A stretch of DNA of 64,000 nucleotides from an alpha proteobacterium BAL199 (GTDB taxonomy: Bacteria > Pseudomonadota > Alphaproteobacteria > Thalassobaculales > Thalassobaculaceae): contig ABHC01000007.1 of the NCBI GenBank assembly GCA_000171835.1, forward strand, positions 157,552 through 221,551. The letters are read 5' to 3'. Positions 1 to 8,162 of the stretch are shown here, one piece after another; the stretch's first letter is position 1, and every line of letters begins with the position of its first letter. The notes below the pieces were generated by a model, which did not search any database, was not told where the DNA came from, and saw only the letters and a list, made by a program, of their open reading frames with translations. The position numbers and the translations under genes are program-made.

Positions 1-225
1 CAGATGCACCGCAGTCGCGAGGGTGCCGGTCTCGGACTGCCGCTCGCCAAAGCCCTCACCGAAGCCCATGGCGGCGTCCTGGAGGTCACCAGCGACTTCG
101 GCCACGGGACGACGGCCCGAATCATCTTGCCGGCTACACGCGTGCTTGTGCAGCCGGATCCAATCGACGCGGCTGCCAGTCCGGCCACACTGCGCTGGGA
201 TCCGAACGCGGAATGCCTAGCCTGA
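1..225 (+). CDS. Sensor histidine kinase, C-terminal end only
   Basis: The reading frame is open at the window edge and ends at 225, so only about the last 74 residues are visible. The segment GAGLGLPLAKALTEAHGG is the G2 box of a HATPase_c (GHKL) ATP-binding domain, followed by the final beta strand (GHGTTARIILP) that usually closes a histidine kinase. About 28 residues follow the domain and show no recognisable motif. The protein would phosphorylate a response regulator, but its sensor part and partner lie outside the window. It converges on the gene ending at 241. Confidence 0.85.
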   Translation, partial: QMHRSREGAGLGLPLAKALTEAHGGVLEVTSDFGHGTTARIILPATRVLVQPDPIDAAASPATLRWDPNAECLA

Positions 226-240
226 CAGCGCGGCGAGGTT

Positions 241-594
241 CTAGTGGAGGCGGCCGCCGTTCGGCACGGGATGGGTCGGTCGGACCAGAACAACATTGCC
301 ATCCGCGTCGGGAAACCCGAGAACCAGAATCTCGCTCATGAACGGGCCGATCTGACGAGGCGGGAAATTGACCACCGCCGCCACCTGCTGCCCGATCAAC
401 GTCTCCGGCGTGTAGAGCTGGGTGATCTGGGCCGAGGTTTTGCGGGTACCGATTTCCGGCCCGAAGTCCACCCACAGCTTGAAGGCCGGCTTGCGGGCCT
501 CGGGAAACGGCTGCACGTCGGTCACCGTGCCGACGCGGACGTCGACCTTGAGAAAGTCTCCGAAGCCGATGGTCTCAGTCGCGTCGTCTGCCAT
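241..594 (-). CDS. csaA: CsaA-like tRNA-binding domain protein
   Basis: This 117-residue protein is a stand-alone OB-fold tRNA-binding domain of the CsaA type, a family described as secretion-related chaperones and as structural relatives of the tRNA-binding domains of MetRS and PheRS. The family pattern is visible: DVRVGTVTDV near residue 14, a SAQITQLY segment in the middle, and VNFPPRQIGPFMSEILVLGF near the end. A longer frame is open upstream, but ATG at 594 follows AGGAG and fits the usual length of 110-120 residues. It lies downstream of the phasin gene on the same strand but is separated from it by a hairpin. Function beyond RNA or peptide binding is inferred from family. Confidence 0.85.
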   Translation of the reverse strand: MADDATETIGFGDFLKVDVRVGTVTDVQPFPEARKPAFKLWVDFGPEIGTRKTSAQITQLYTPETLIGQQVAAVVNFPPRQIGPFMSEILVLGFPDADGNVVLVRPTHPVPNGGRLH

Positions 595-692
595 GCCCGT
601 CTCCTGGCCCACTCGTCTGTCCGTCCACTCCTGGCCGGGTAACATGCCGTCTTCGTTGCTGGCAAGGCGCGGAACATGGGACCTCAAACGCC

Positions 693-726
693 GAGAGGCC
701 GCCCCGGTTACCCGGAACGGCCTCTC
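693..726 (-). terminator. Hairpin downstream of the phasin gene
   Basis: A perfect 9-bp stem (GAGAGGCCG at 693-701 with CGGCCTCTC at 718-726) encloses a second complementary core (CCCCGG/CCCGG). It lies about 40 bases beyond the phasin stop. Reading leftward it is followed by a short, weak T-rich stretch. It probably separates the abundant phasin transcript from csaA. Confidence 0.6.
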
Positions 727-763
727 TACACACACGCCTCGGGAGGGGCGTTGGATCGAAGTC

Positions 764-1195
764 TTACTTCTTGGCCTTCTCGGTCAACACGCGGATCTCG
801 TCGAGCGACTCGGCGACCCGCTTGTTGATCACGTCGAAGGCTTCGCCATTCGACTTCGCGACCATCTCGGACAGTTCCTTCATGTTCGCGATCGCCTTCT
901 CGAAGGCGGTCTTCGTCAGCTCGGTGCCCTTGGCGGCCTTCGCCTCCGGTGCGCCGTTGCCCATGAACGACTGCATGTTCTTCTGAAGCTCTTCGACCGT
1001 CTGGCGCATGATGTCCGCCTGGCGCTTGGCAATCGCCTGCATGCCTTCGACGGCCAACTGGTTGGCGCTGGTCAGCGCTTCGATGTTCTTCTTCTGGGCG
1101 GCGACCACGGCGTCGACGTCCACATTCGGAATCTTGAACTCACCCATCATCTTCTGGACGTCCATATCCATGAAGGGATTCTTGAACTCGGTCAT
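764..1195 (-). CDS. phaP: Phasin (polyhydroxyalkanoate granule protein)
   Basis: A 143-residue, lysine- and glutamate-rich, almost wholly helical protein with the phasin-family pattern. The amphipathic N-terminus begins MTEFKNPFMDMD, heptad-like helices follow (AAQKKNIEALTSANQLAVEGMQAIAKRQADI begins near residue 34), and a second coiled region ends in EKAKK. Phasins coat PHA granules and control their size and number. ATG at 1195 follows AGGAG, and an upstream extension of 26 residues is rejected. Two PhaR-type sites lie 55-126 bases upstream. No phaC, phaZ or phaR is in the window. Confidence 0.88.
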   Translation of the reverse strand: MTEFKNPFMDMDVQKMMGEFKIPNVDVDAVVAAQKKNIEALTSANQLAVEGMQAIAKRQADIMRQTVEELQKNMQSFMGNGAPEAKAAKGTELTKTAFEKAIANMKELSEMVAKSNGEAFDVINKRVAESLDEIRVLTEKAKK

Positions 1196-1249
1196 GATGA
1201 TCTCCTGTTGCCCGGCTTGAACGCTTCGTCCCGCAGTGGCGGCGCGATG

Positions 1250-1321
1250 CTGCACCGCACAATTACCAAACATAGATGCGGTCGGGCCCCGAGAGTGTCA
1301 ATGGATTTTTGTGCAGTGCAG
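1250..1321 (-). promoter_or_regulatory. Two PhaR-type operator sites upstream of the phasin gene
   Basis: Two elements of the form CTGC-N3-GCAC (on one strand or the other) lie at 1250-1260 and 1311-1321, flanked by A/T runs. They match 7 of 8 specified bases of the CTGC-N3-4-GCAG motif reported for the alphaproteobacterial PHA repressor PhaR. They lie upstream of the phasin start at 1195, so PHA-responsive repression is a reasonable inference. Confidence 0.5.
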
Positions 1322-1359
1322 CAAAAAATTTCGCTACGCCGCAATCCGGCATAATTGGG

Positions 1360-2214
1360 TCAGTTCGTCAGAGTGGCCGGTCCGATACCCACAGCAGCGC
1401 GAGCCGCTTCCGACTCTTTCAGCAAAGCAACAATACCGCCGAGTGCGGCATCGGCAATCGGTGCAGCGACGGCACCCCAGCTTCGGTCCAGGGAGCCACC
1501 GGGCACCACGTTGTCCTGATCGACGACGCCGATTTGCTTGCCGTGCGCATCGAGCACGATCCATGAGATCACCACCCGGTCGTTGCCGGTGTTGAGCCGG
1601 GTGATCGAGACATCGCCCTGCACCACATGGCCGTTCTCGGCGACATCGGTGGTCAGTTGCACCGGTGCCCGGTCCAGCGCCAGTTCCAGCGCCCGCCGCA
1701 GCAGGTCGTTGCCGTCACCGGGCGCGCCGTCAACGGGATAGACAGTGACCTTCGGAACGATGACCACCACATCGGGCTTCTGTGGCCGCAACCAGGCCGC
1801 CACCTTGGCCGTCGACTCCGACAGTTGTGCGTCAGAGGCGACGATGTCGGTACGCTCGCCGATCACCGTTCCGTCCGGGCGCGCCAACGTCCAGGCGATC
1901 TCCATACGGCCGTCCGGCAACCGACGGCCGGCGCCCGACAGAAACAGGCTGGCGCGATTGCTGATCCGCACATTGGCGGCAACGTCCTGCTTCTGCAGCG
2001 CTTCGGCCGCCAGATCGGCGATCAACTGCCCGGTGTCCGCCGGCACACCTTCGACTGGCAGGACCACCACGCCTTCGGTGGTCGGCGCGATCAGGAATGG
2101 CGCCTTGGCGAGATTGGCTTCGTCCTTGGAGAACGGCTGGGGGACCTGTCCGCAGGCCGCCAGCAGCAGCAAGCCGCCCAGCCCGGCGACAGCCCCGATC
2201 ACATGATCCAGCAT
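1360..2214 (-). CDS. Putative lipoprotein of unknown function
   Basis: A 284-residue protein starting with a short hydrophobic segment that ends in a lipobox (LLLAAC, cysteine near residue 21). It should therefore be lipidated by Lgt, whose gene lies about 3 kb away on the same strand, and anchored to a membrane. The rest is a soluble alpha/beta protein with no motif I recognise. It includes a repeated dinucleotide-like theme around PKVTVYPVDGAPGDGNDLL and RVVISWIVLDAHGKQIG. The N-terminus carries D and H but no clear positive charge, which is unusual for a lipoprotein signal; GTG at residue 5 is another possible start. A very small frame overlaps its start. Confidence 0.65.
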   Translation of the reverse strand: MLDHVIGAVAGLGGLLLLAACGQVPQPFSKDEANLAKAPFLIAPTTEGVVVLPVEGVPADTGQLIADLAAEALQKQDVAANVRISNRASLFLSGAGRRLPDGRMEIAWTLARPDGTVIGERTDIVASDAQLSESTAKVAAWLRPQKPDVVVIVPKVTVYPVDGAPGDGNDLLRRALELALDRAPVQLTTDVAENGHVVQGDVSITRLNTGNDRVVISWIVLDAHGKQIGVVDQDNVVPGGSLDRSWGAVAAPIADAALGGIVALLKESEAARAAVGIGPATLTN

Positions 2215-2267
2215 CCGACCATCAACCCAAGAAACAGCATGGCGAGAAAGATCAACAGGTGCGGCAT
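2199..2267 (-). CDS. Possible 22-residue membrane peptide
   Basis: A short frame beginning at ATG 2267 encodes MPHLLIFLAMLFLGLMVGCW plus two residues, an uninterrupted hydrophobic helix. It ends 16 bases inside the lipoprotein frame, an arrangement compatible with translational coupling. No good ribosome binding site is visible. It could be chance. Confidence 0.25.
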   Translation of the reverse strand: MPHLLIFLAMLFLGLMVGCWIM

Positions 2268-2291
2268 GACCGGGATATGCCCGTACCCGCG

Positions 2292-3443
2292 CTACTTTGC
2301 AACGAGCTCCAGCGGCATCGACGACAGCCGCTCCGGCGCACCGTCCGTAACGATGACGGTTTCACCCAGGCTCATGGCCAGATTGGCGTCGCTGTCCATC
2401 AGGATCATGTGCAGGAAGAACACCATGCCCGGCGCCGCCGGTTCCGGATTGCCGTGGTAGAACATCGGGTAGTCCATCCATATCGGCGCGAACACAGCCC
2501 CCAGTGAATAGCCGCAGGCGTTCAGCCGCGCATCGCGGAACCCGTGGACATCCATCACCCGGGCGTGGGCGTCGAACACCTCTCCGATCGGCCGCCCTGG
2601 CCGCAACGCCGCCTTGCACGCCTCCAGCGCTTCTGCGCAGGCGTCGAACATGCGCCGCTGGCGATCCGGCACCGGTCCGATCGGGATCGTGCGCATCAGG
2701 CAGGCGTGGTAGTGCCGGTAGGCCCCGGCAAACTCCAAAGTCAGTTGATCGGCACTACCCAGGGTGCGCCGCCCGGTGAAGTACCGGCACAGCAAGGCAT
2801 CCGAACCGGATCCGATGATGAACTCGTTGCCGGGGTAGTCGCCGCCGCCCGCGAACACCGCGCCCTGCATCGCCGCCAGGATCGCCCCTTCGTCGGCGCC
2901 CGGTCCGGTCAGCCGGTGTGCCTCGCGCAACGCGTCGTCGGCGAGTTCCGCCGCGCGCCGGACGTAGGCCAACTCGGCCGGCGATTTTACCATGCGCAGC
3001 CGCGAGATCAGTTCGGAGGCATCGACTAGCGTGGCAAACCCGTCCAGCGCCGCATCCAGGCGTTTGCCGTTGCGGGCGTTCAAACCGTAGCTGTCGTACT
3101 CCACGCCGAGGCGCCTGCCGCCCGCTCGCTTCTCGTCCAGCAGAGCGCGCAGGTCGTCGGCCGGTGACGCTCCGTCCCGGTCGACCCAGATCCGGATATC
3201 CTCGATCAGGCTGGTGTTGCGCGCCTGGCGCAGGTCCGGCGCCCGGGTCAGAAGCGCCAAAGTACCGTCGGCGCCGAGATACAGGCATTGGAAGAAGCAG
3301 AACCCGAAGGTGTCATAGCCGGTGAGCCAGAACATGCTCTCCTGCTTGAACATCAGCAGGCCGTCGAGCCCAGCCTCCGCCATGGCCGACAGGGTCTGCG
3401 CGCGCCGCTGATCAAACTCGATGCGTTCGAAGTGCAGGGCCAT
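2292..3443 (-). CDS. M24-family (creatinase-like) hydrolase
   Basis: A 383-residue protein with the two-domain creatinase/prolidase layout: an N-terminal creatinase_N domain to about residue 125 and a C-terminal pita-bread domain. Metal ligands of true aminopeptidases are not conserved. The region that normally carries the two aspartates reads LEFAGAYRHYHACLMRT, and the usual GHGIG histidine site reads CGYSLG. This pattern resembles metal-free members such as creatinase and ectoine-hydrolase-like proteins, so C-N hydrolysis of a small substrate is more likely than peptidase action. ATG at 3443 begins 2 bases after the pgeF stop, and GGAG lies inside the pgeF end, so the two are an operon. A much longer open frame upstream overlaps pgeF and is rejected. 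Confidence 0.8.
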   Translation of the reverse strand: MALHFERIEFDQRRAQTLSAMAEAGLDGLLMFKQESMFWLTGYDTFGFCFFQCLYLGADGTLALLTRAPDLRQARNTSLIEDIRIWVDRDGASPADDLRALLDEKRAGGRRLGVEYDSYGLNARNGKRLDAALDGFATLVDASELISRLRMVKSPAELAYVRRAAELADDALREAHRLTGPGADEGAILAAMQGAVFAGGGDYPGNEFIIGSGSDALLCRYFTGRRTLGSADQLTLEFAGAYRHYHACLMRTIPIGPVPDRQRRMFDACAEALEACKAALRPGRPIGEVFDAHARVMDVHGFRDARLNACGYSLGAVFAPIWMDYPMFYHGNPEPAAPGMVFFLHMILMDSDANLAMSLGETVIVTDGAPERLSSMPLELVAK

Positions 3444-3445
3444 GG

Positions 3446-4210
3446 TCAGGCTCCGAAGGTTATCGCCGCGAGCTGCCGGCCATAATCCGGATGGCCGCGG
3501 TGGCACGAACGGCGGTAGCTGAAGAAGTTGGCCTCGTCCTGGCACGTATCGCTGTCGAGCCGGTAGACCTCGGCAAGCCCGAGGGCCGTCAGGCGCAGTG
3601 CCAGATATCCGGACAGGTCGAACAGAAAATGCCCTTCGCGTTCCGCCTGCTCGAAAAACCGGGCGTTCTCGCGGTCTTGCTCCAGGAACGGCTGGGGGAA
3701 CTCCGGCCCGACTTCGTATGACCGCAGCGCGATGCACGGACCGATCGCCGCCCGGATCCCGTCGGGCCGCGCACCCAGCTCGATCATCGCGTCGACCGTC
3801 GCCTCGCACACCCCGGTGACGGCCCCGCGCCAGCCGGCGTGGCAGGCACCGATCACCCCGTCGTCTGGCGCGGAGAACAGCACCGGCGCACAGTCAGCCG
3901 CCAGCACGCCAAGCGCGACGTTGGGGGTCATGGTCACGAAACCGTCGGCCTCGCGCCGGTCTTCGGGATTGCTGGTCTCGTCGACCAGGACAACCTTGGC
4001 CGAATGAACCTGATGGTTGGTGAACAGCGCCGACGCCGGCAGGTCGAGCGCCGCCATCGCCCGAGCCCGATTGGCGTTCACGTCGGCCGGCGAATCCCCG
4101 CTGCCGCGCCCGCAATTCAGCGAGGTGTAGATCCCGCCACTGACCCCGCCGCGCCGCGTGAAGAACGCGTGGCGAACCTTGCCCTCATCGAAGCCGTCGA
4201 TCTGGATCAC
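3446..4210 (-). CDS. pgeF: Peptidoglycan editing factor PgeF (laccase-domain, YfiH family)
   Basis: A 254-residue member of the YfiH/LACC1 family (formerly multicopper polyphenol oxidase). In bacteria PgeF removes wrongly incorporated residues from muropeptides; relatives act on purine nucleosides. The family hallmarks are present: FFTRRGGVS near residue 16, the zinc/active-site segments NHQVHSAKV, DCAPVLF and CHAGWRG, and a terminal SYRRSCHRGHPDYGRQLA-type ending. The start is GTG at 4210, preceded by GAGAGGG. It lies 25 bases after midA in the common lgt–midA–pgeF order. Confidence 0.9.
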   Translation of the reverse strand: MIQIDGFDEGKVRHAFFTRRGGVSGGIYTSLNCGRGSGDSPADVNANRARAMAALDLPASALFTNHQVHSAKVVLVDETSNPEDRREADGFVTMTPNVALGVLAADCAPVLFSAPDDGVIGACHAGWRGAVTGVCEATVDAMIELGARPDGIRAAIGPCIALRSYEVGPEFPQPFLEQDRENARFFEQAEREGHFLFDLSGYLALRLTALGLAEVYRLDSDTCQDEANFFSYRRSCHRGHPDYGRQLAAITFGA

Positions 4211-4235
4211 CGCCTTGGTGCCCTCTCGTTGCTGG

Positions 4236-5318
4236 TCACTCGAATCCCGGGGGTGGAGACGCGTCGGCGCGGGTCCAGGCCACCACTTTGAACAAGGTGC
4301 CCATTTCGTCCGGGTGGATCAAGCGAGCGCACGCGCTGTGAACGGCCGCACACTGCTCGGTCGTGGCGGCGCGGCATAGGGCTTCGGCCCGCGCCTCGAT
4401 GCCGAGTTGTCGCAGGAAAGCGCCCTGCCCGAGCGGCCCGTGCTGGACTGCGCCGGCCTCGGCCACCGCCCGGCCCAAGGCGCCGAAATCCACATGCGCG
4501 GTCAGGTCGGCATTCCCCAGCGTGGCCAAGATGTCGGCTGGCTTGTGTCGTTGCACCGCCTGCAGAGTGTCGCCAGCCGCGCTGACCGCATGGCCGTAGT
4601 CGATCGCCAGCACCGCACCGCCGAAGCGGTTCAGCCGATCGGCAAGATGCCGGGCAATCGACAAGCCGGATGGGCAGATCTCCGCCAGCGCACCATCCGG
4701 CGCATTCTGCCTCAGCCCGGGATCGAGCAGGCCGGCATGCGGCGATGCACCGGGCGTCAGCGTCCAGAAAAACTCCTCGGCATCGGCCACGACCGCCAGC
4801 CGGCGTTCACGCCAGTTTCGGCCATCGCGGACCAGTTGCACGATCGGCAACGCGTCGAAGAATTCGTTCGCGATCACGATTGCCGGCTGGTCCGGCAAAG
4901 TGTCGAGGCCGTCATGCCAGATCGGACGCGCCTTCTCCAGGCGCGTGGCCTGATGCTGGCGCAGCGTCGGGCTCGCCTCGACCAGATGTACCTGCGCCGC
5001 CGCACGAAACGCTGGCACCCCCACTGCAGCCCGCAAAGCGTCGGCCATCAGCGTGCCGCGTCCGGGCCCGAGTTCGACCAGCGCCACCGGGTCCGGCGCC
5101 CCCATGCCCTGCCAGACCACCGCCGCCCATAGCCCGATCAACTCGCCGAACATCTGGCTGATTTCTGGCGCTGTCACGAAATCCCCGGCGGCCCCGAACG
5201 GATCGCGGGTGGTGTAGTAGCCATGCTCGGGGTGGACCAGCGCCGACGCCATCATGTCGGCCACCGACAACGGACCCTCGGCACGGATCCGCCGTCGCAG
5301 GTGATCCGCGACGCTCAT
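4236..5318 (-). CDS. MidA-type class I SAM-dependent methyltransferase
   Basis: A 360-residue protein of the MidA/NDUFAF7 family, whose mitochondrial member methylates an arginine of complex I subunit NDUFS2. Seen in the sequence: the N-terminal helix with GPLSVADMMASALVHPEHGYY, the SAM motif LVELGPGRGTLMAD near residue 88, and the post-motif ANEFFDALPIVQLV. Its ATG overlaps the lgt stop by 4 bases (ATGA), indicating translational coupling, and pgeF follows after 25 bases. A role in respiratory complex assembly is inferred from the mitochondrial homologue. Confidence 0.87.
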   Translation of the reverse strand: MSVADHLRRRIRAEGPLSVADMMASALVHPEHGYYTTRDPFGAAGDFVTAPEISQMFGELIGLWAAVVWQGMGAPDPVALVELGPGRGTLMADALRAAVGVPAFRAAAQVHLVEASPTLRQHQATRLEKARPIWHDGLDTLPDQPAIVIANEFFDALPIVQLVRDGRNWRERRLAVVADAEEFFWTLTPGASPHAGLLDPGLRQNAPDGALAEICPSGLSIARHLADRLNRFGGAVLAIDYGHAVSAAGDTLQAVQRHKPADILATLGNADLTAHVDFGALGRAVAEAGAVQHGPLGQGAFLRQLGIEARAEALCRAATTEQCAAVHSACARLIHPDEMGTLFKVVAWTRADASPPPGFE

Positions 5319-6133
5319 CGCGGCGCGGGCACCACCGGCGGCCGACTGCGGGCGTAGAGGATCAGCGCAAGTCCGGCGACGATCATCGGCAGCGACAGCA
5401 ACTGGCCCATGGTGAAACCGAAGCTCAGGAAGCCGATCTGGGCATCCGGCTCCCGGAACAGCTCGGCAAGGGTGCGGAAGACACCGTAACCGACCAGGAA
5501 GGCGCCGCCGACCTGCCCCGGCCGTTCACGGATCTCGGGCCGCCGCGCAATCAAAAGCAGGATGACGAACAGCAACGCACCCTCCATCGCCGCTTCGTAG
5601 AGCTGGGACGGGTGGCGCGGCACCGGGCCGCCGCGCGGGAACACCATGGCCCACGGAACCTCCGGGGCGGGCCGGCCGAACAGTTCGGCGTTCACGAAAT
5701 TAGCGATGCGGCCAAAGAAAAGGCCGATTGGCGTTGCCGCCGCCACGATGTCGCCGACCACCACGAACGGCACCCCGACCCGGCGGGCGAACAGCCCGAT
5801 CGCCGTCAGCACGCCCAACAGCCCGCCGTGGAACGACATGCCGCCCTGCCAGACCATGAAGATCTCCAGCGGATTCTGCAGGTAGTAGGGCAGGTTGTAG
5901 AACAGTACGAAGCCCAGCCGACCACCGAGCACGATGCCCAGGGTGGCGTACAGCACGAAGTCGTCGATCGCCGACGGTTCGAAATACACCGGCCGTCGCC
6001 GCGCCAGCCACAGGCAATAGCGCCAGCCGAGCAGGATCCCGGAGATATAAGCCAACGCATACCAGCGCACGGCGAACGGTCCGATGGCGATCGCGACGGG
6101 ATCGATGATCGGGAAGGTAATGGCAGGCAGCAT
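5315..6133 (-). CDS. lgt: Prolipoprotein diacylglyceryl transferase Lgt
   Basis: A 272-residue polytopic inner-membrane enzyme that transfers diacylglyceryl from phosphatidylglycerol to the lipobox cysteine of prolipoproteins. The Lgt signature GRIANFVNAELFGRP (near residue 145) is intact, as are FHGGLLGV with its conserved histidine and PRHPSQLYEA. About seven hydrophobic segments are visible. It leads a minus-strand group with midA, pgeF and the M24 gene. No strong ribosome binding site is seen before ATG 6133. Confidence 0.95.
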   Translation of the reverse strand: MLPAITFPIIDPVAIAIGPFAVRWYALAYISGILLGWRYCLWLARRRPVYFEPSAIDDFVLYATLGIVLGGRLGFVLFYNLPYYLQNPLEIFMVWQGGMSFHGGLLGVLTAIGLFARRVGVPFVVVGDIVAAATPIGLFFGRIANFVNAELFGRPAPEVPWAMVFPRGGPVPRHPSQLYEAAMEGALLFVILLLIARRPEIRERPGQVGGAFLVGYGVFRTLAELFREPDAQIGFLSFGFTMGQLLSLPMIVAGLALILYARSRPPVVPAPR

Positions 6134-6225
6134 GACAACGCACCGTCGGTGACTGAGCGACGCTCTGGTTTAAGCGCTCTCAGCGGTGCTCGCAAACCAT
6201 CCCTGCCCGGGCCGGGCCGGTAGTC

Positions 6226-6426
6226 TCAGCGACGTGTGAGCGGGCAGGAGTTCAACCCCAGCAAACGGTACGCCGGGCAGTTCCCCACGACACCGGTCAC
6301 CAGCGGGACTAGGCCGATCCAGGCGATCCAGGCGTAGGGATGCGAAACCAGCAACGCGATGGTCACCAATGCGGCTCCCACGACGACCCGCAGCATCCGG
6401 TCAATCACGCCGACATTTGCCACCAT
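6226..6426 (-). CDS. DUF2892 small membrane protein
   Basis: A 66-residue protein with two hydrophobic helices and the DUF2892 pattern: N-terminal NVGVIDRMLRVVVGAAL, then a central GLVPLVTGVVGNCPAYRLLGLNSC. Such proteins resemble the membrane part of YgaP-like rhodaneses. ATG 6426 follows AAGGAG 8 bases upstream. An open extension upstream lacks a ribosome binding site and is rejected. Function is unknown. Confidence 0.8.
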   Translation of the reverse strand: MVANVGVIDRMLRVVVGAALVTIALLVSHPYAWIAWIGLVPLVTGVVGNCPAYRLLGLNSCPLTRR

Positions 6427-6538
6427 GACTGCTTCTCCTTCGAACTCCACGGCGGACGCGATTGCCCGCGTTCGTGTCATTGAAGGCGCAGCAACGCGCT
6501 CGGTCTGTGATCTGAATCAATGGCAGGCGCGGCAACCA

Positions 6539-7531
6539 TCAGCGGTACGGATCCGCAGCGGTCAGGAAATCCTGCACGTAGCGCCGCACGCCGTCCTCCA
6601 GAGTGGTGAACTGGCCGGGGTAGCCGGCCTCGCGCAGCCGCTCCATGCGGGCCTGGGTGAAGTACTGGTACCGGTCGCGGATCGCTTCCGGCATGTCGGC
6701 GTAGTGGATGTGCGGGTCGCGTCCCAGGGCGGCGAACACCGCATTGGCCAAGTCGGCGAAACTGCGGGCCGTGCCGGTTCCCAGGTTGAAGATGCCGTTC
6801 ACCGAGGGCGTGTCGTACAGCCAGAGCATGACGTCGACGCAGTCCTGAACGTAGACGAAATCGCGCTTCTGGCCGCCGTGGTCGATGCCCGGCCGGTGTG
6901 ACTTGAACAGCGTCGCCGACCCCTCGGCCCGGATCTTCGGGGTGATGTGGGACACCACGCTCTGCATCGATCCCTTGTGGTACTCGTTCGGGCCGTAGAC
7001 GTTGAAGAACTTGAGGCCGGCCCATTGCGGCGGGTGAATGCCCCGACCGGCCAGCTTGACCGCCTGCCGGTCGAACAGGTGCTTCGACCAGCCATAGGCG
7101 TTCATCGGCCGCAGCCTGGCCAATCCAGCCGGGCTGGCGTCGTCGTCGAATCCACTGTCGCCGTCGCCGTAGGTTGCCGCCGAGGATGCGTAGATCAGCC
7201 GCGTGCCGTGCTTGGCGCACCAGTGCCACAGGTCCAGCGGCAGGATGACGTTCTGACGTACGATCAGGTCGGCATCGCGTTCGGTGGTCGAGGAGATTGC
7301 GCCGAGGTGGAAGATCGCCTCGATCCCGCCGGCGTGGGCCTCCAGGAACGCGAAGAAGTCTTCCGGCTGGACAATGGCGGCCAGATCGCGCTTGGCGATG
7401 TTCTTCCACTTGTCGTCCTGGCCCAGCCGGTCGACCACGACCAGATCCGGTCCATCGGCACCGAACCGCTGTTCCAGTCCGGCAACCAGATTGGAGCCGA
7501 TGAATCCGGCGCCGCCGGTGACCACGATCAT
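6539..7531 (-). CDS. hldD: ADP-L-glycero-D-manno-heptose 6-epimerase
   Basis: A 330-residue extended short-chain dehydrogenase. It has the N-terminal NADP motif TGGAGFIGSN (residues 5-14), the SSAATYGDG segment, and the catalytic YGWSK motif. LKFFNVYGPNEYHKGSM and GGQKRDFVYVQD are characteristic of HldD/RfaD. It makes the heptose donor for the lipopolysaccharide inner core. ATG 7531 matches the start of the fold, whereas the longer frame upstream does not. Other heptose genes (hldE, gmhA) are not in the window. Confidence 0.93.
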   Translation of the reverse strand: MIVVTGGAGFIGSNLVAGLEQRFGADGPDLVVVDRLGQDDKWKNIAKRDLAAIVQPEDFFAFLEAHAGGIEAIFHLGAISSTTERDADLIVRQNVILPLDLWHWCAKHGTRLIYASSAATYGDGDSGFDDDASPAGLARLRPMNAYGWSKHLFDRQAVKLAGRGIHPPQWAGLKFFNVYGPNEYHKGSMQSVVSHITPKIRAEGSATLFKSHRPGIDHGGQKRDFVYVQDCVDVMLWLYDTPSVNGIFNLGTGTARSFADLANAVFAALGRDPHIHYADMPEAIRDRYQYFTQARMERLREAGYPGQFTTLEDGVRRYVQDFLTAADPYR

Positions 7532-7577
7532 GTATGCGCGTCCTTGAAGGTTTGAACGAACTGATCCGCCGAGCCGA

Positions 7578-8162
7578 TCAACCCTTGGGTGGCCGGAAGG
7601 TCGCCGGCTGCGCGAAGATCCGCCGCACCATCGGCTCGAACGCCTCCATCGGCATGGTCTCGTAAGCCGGGTCGAACGCCGGCGCATCGTAGCGCTCGCA
7701 GAACTTGACCGTATGCTCGAACGCCGGGTGCCCCCGATGCATCTCGCGCAGGGTGTTGTCGCGGCCGAGGTGCTGCCAGTAGTAGTAACCCTGGAACACG
7801 CCGTGCATCAGCACCATCCAGGTGTTCTCCTCCGAGACGTACGGTCGCACGATCGAGGCCGCGAACGACGGGTGGTCGACGGGCGCCATCAGCTCGCCGA
7901 TGTCGTGCAGCAGGGAACACACGATCAGCTCCTCGTCGGTCGGATCGTCGCGGAACGCGCGGGTCGCGGTCTGCAGCGAGTGCTGCAGCCGATCAACCTG
8001 GAAACCGGCGTTCGCCCCATCCATCAGGCGCAGATGACCCAGCACGACGTCCGCCATTTCCGTACGCTGGATCTCCGACTCGTTGCGGGCCAGCATCCGG
8101 ATATCCTCCGGCGATGCCTCCTTGAGGTCGGTGAACCGGACGTGGTCGCGAATGGTGACCAT
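7578..8162 (-). CDS. HD-domain protein, possible diiron oxygenase or phosphohydrolase
   Basis: A 194-residue single-domain HD protein. Candidate metal ligands in order are QHSLQTA (His), LLHDIGE (His-Asp), DHPSF (His), LMHGVFQ (His) and the aspartate of RYDAPAFDP. Six-ligand arrangements of this kind occur in PhnZ/MIOX-like mixed-valence diiron oxygenases as well as in phosphohydrolases, so the reaction cannot be settled from sequence. ATG 8162 follows GGAGG. It lies 46 bases upstream of hldD on the same strand, but no functional link is obvious. Confidence 0.8.
   Translation of the reverse strand: MVTIRDHVRFTDLKEASPEDIRMLARNESEIQRTEMADVVLGHLRLMDGANAGFQVDRLQHSLQTATRAFRDDPTDEELIVCSLLHDIGELMAPVDHPSFAASIVRPYVSEENTWMVLMHGVFQGYYYWQHLGRDNTLREMHRGHPAFEHTVKFCERYDAPAFDPAYETMPMEAFEPMVRRIFAQPATFRPPKG

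Noticed and set aside
422..1354. Long plus-strand frame across csaA and the phasin gene
   Set aside because: It is the complement of two well-supported minus-strand genes and shows no family motif.
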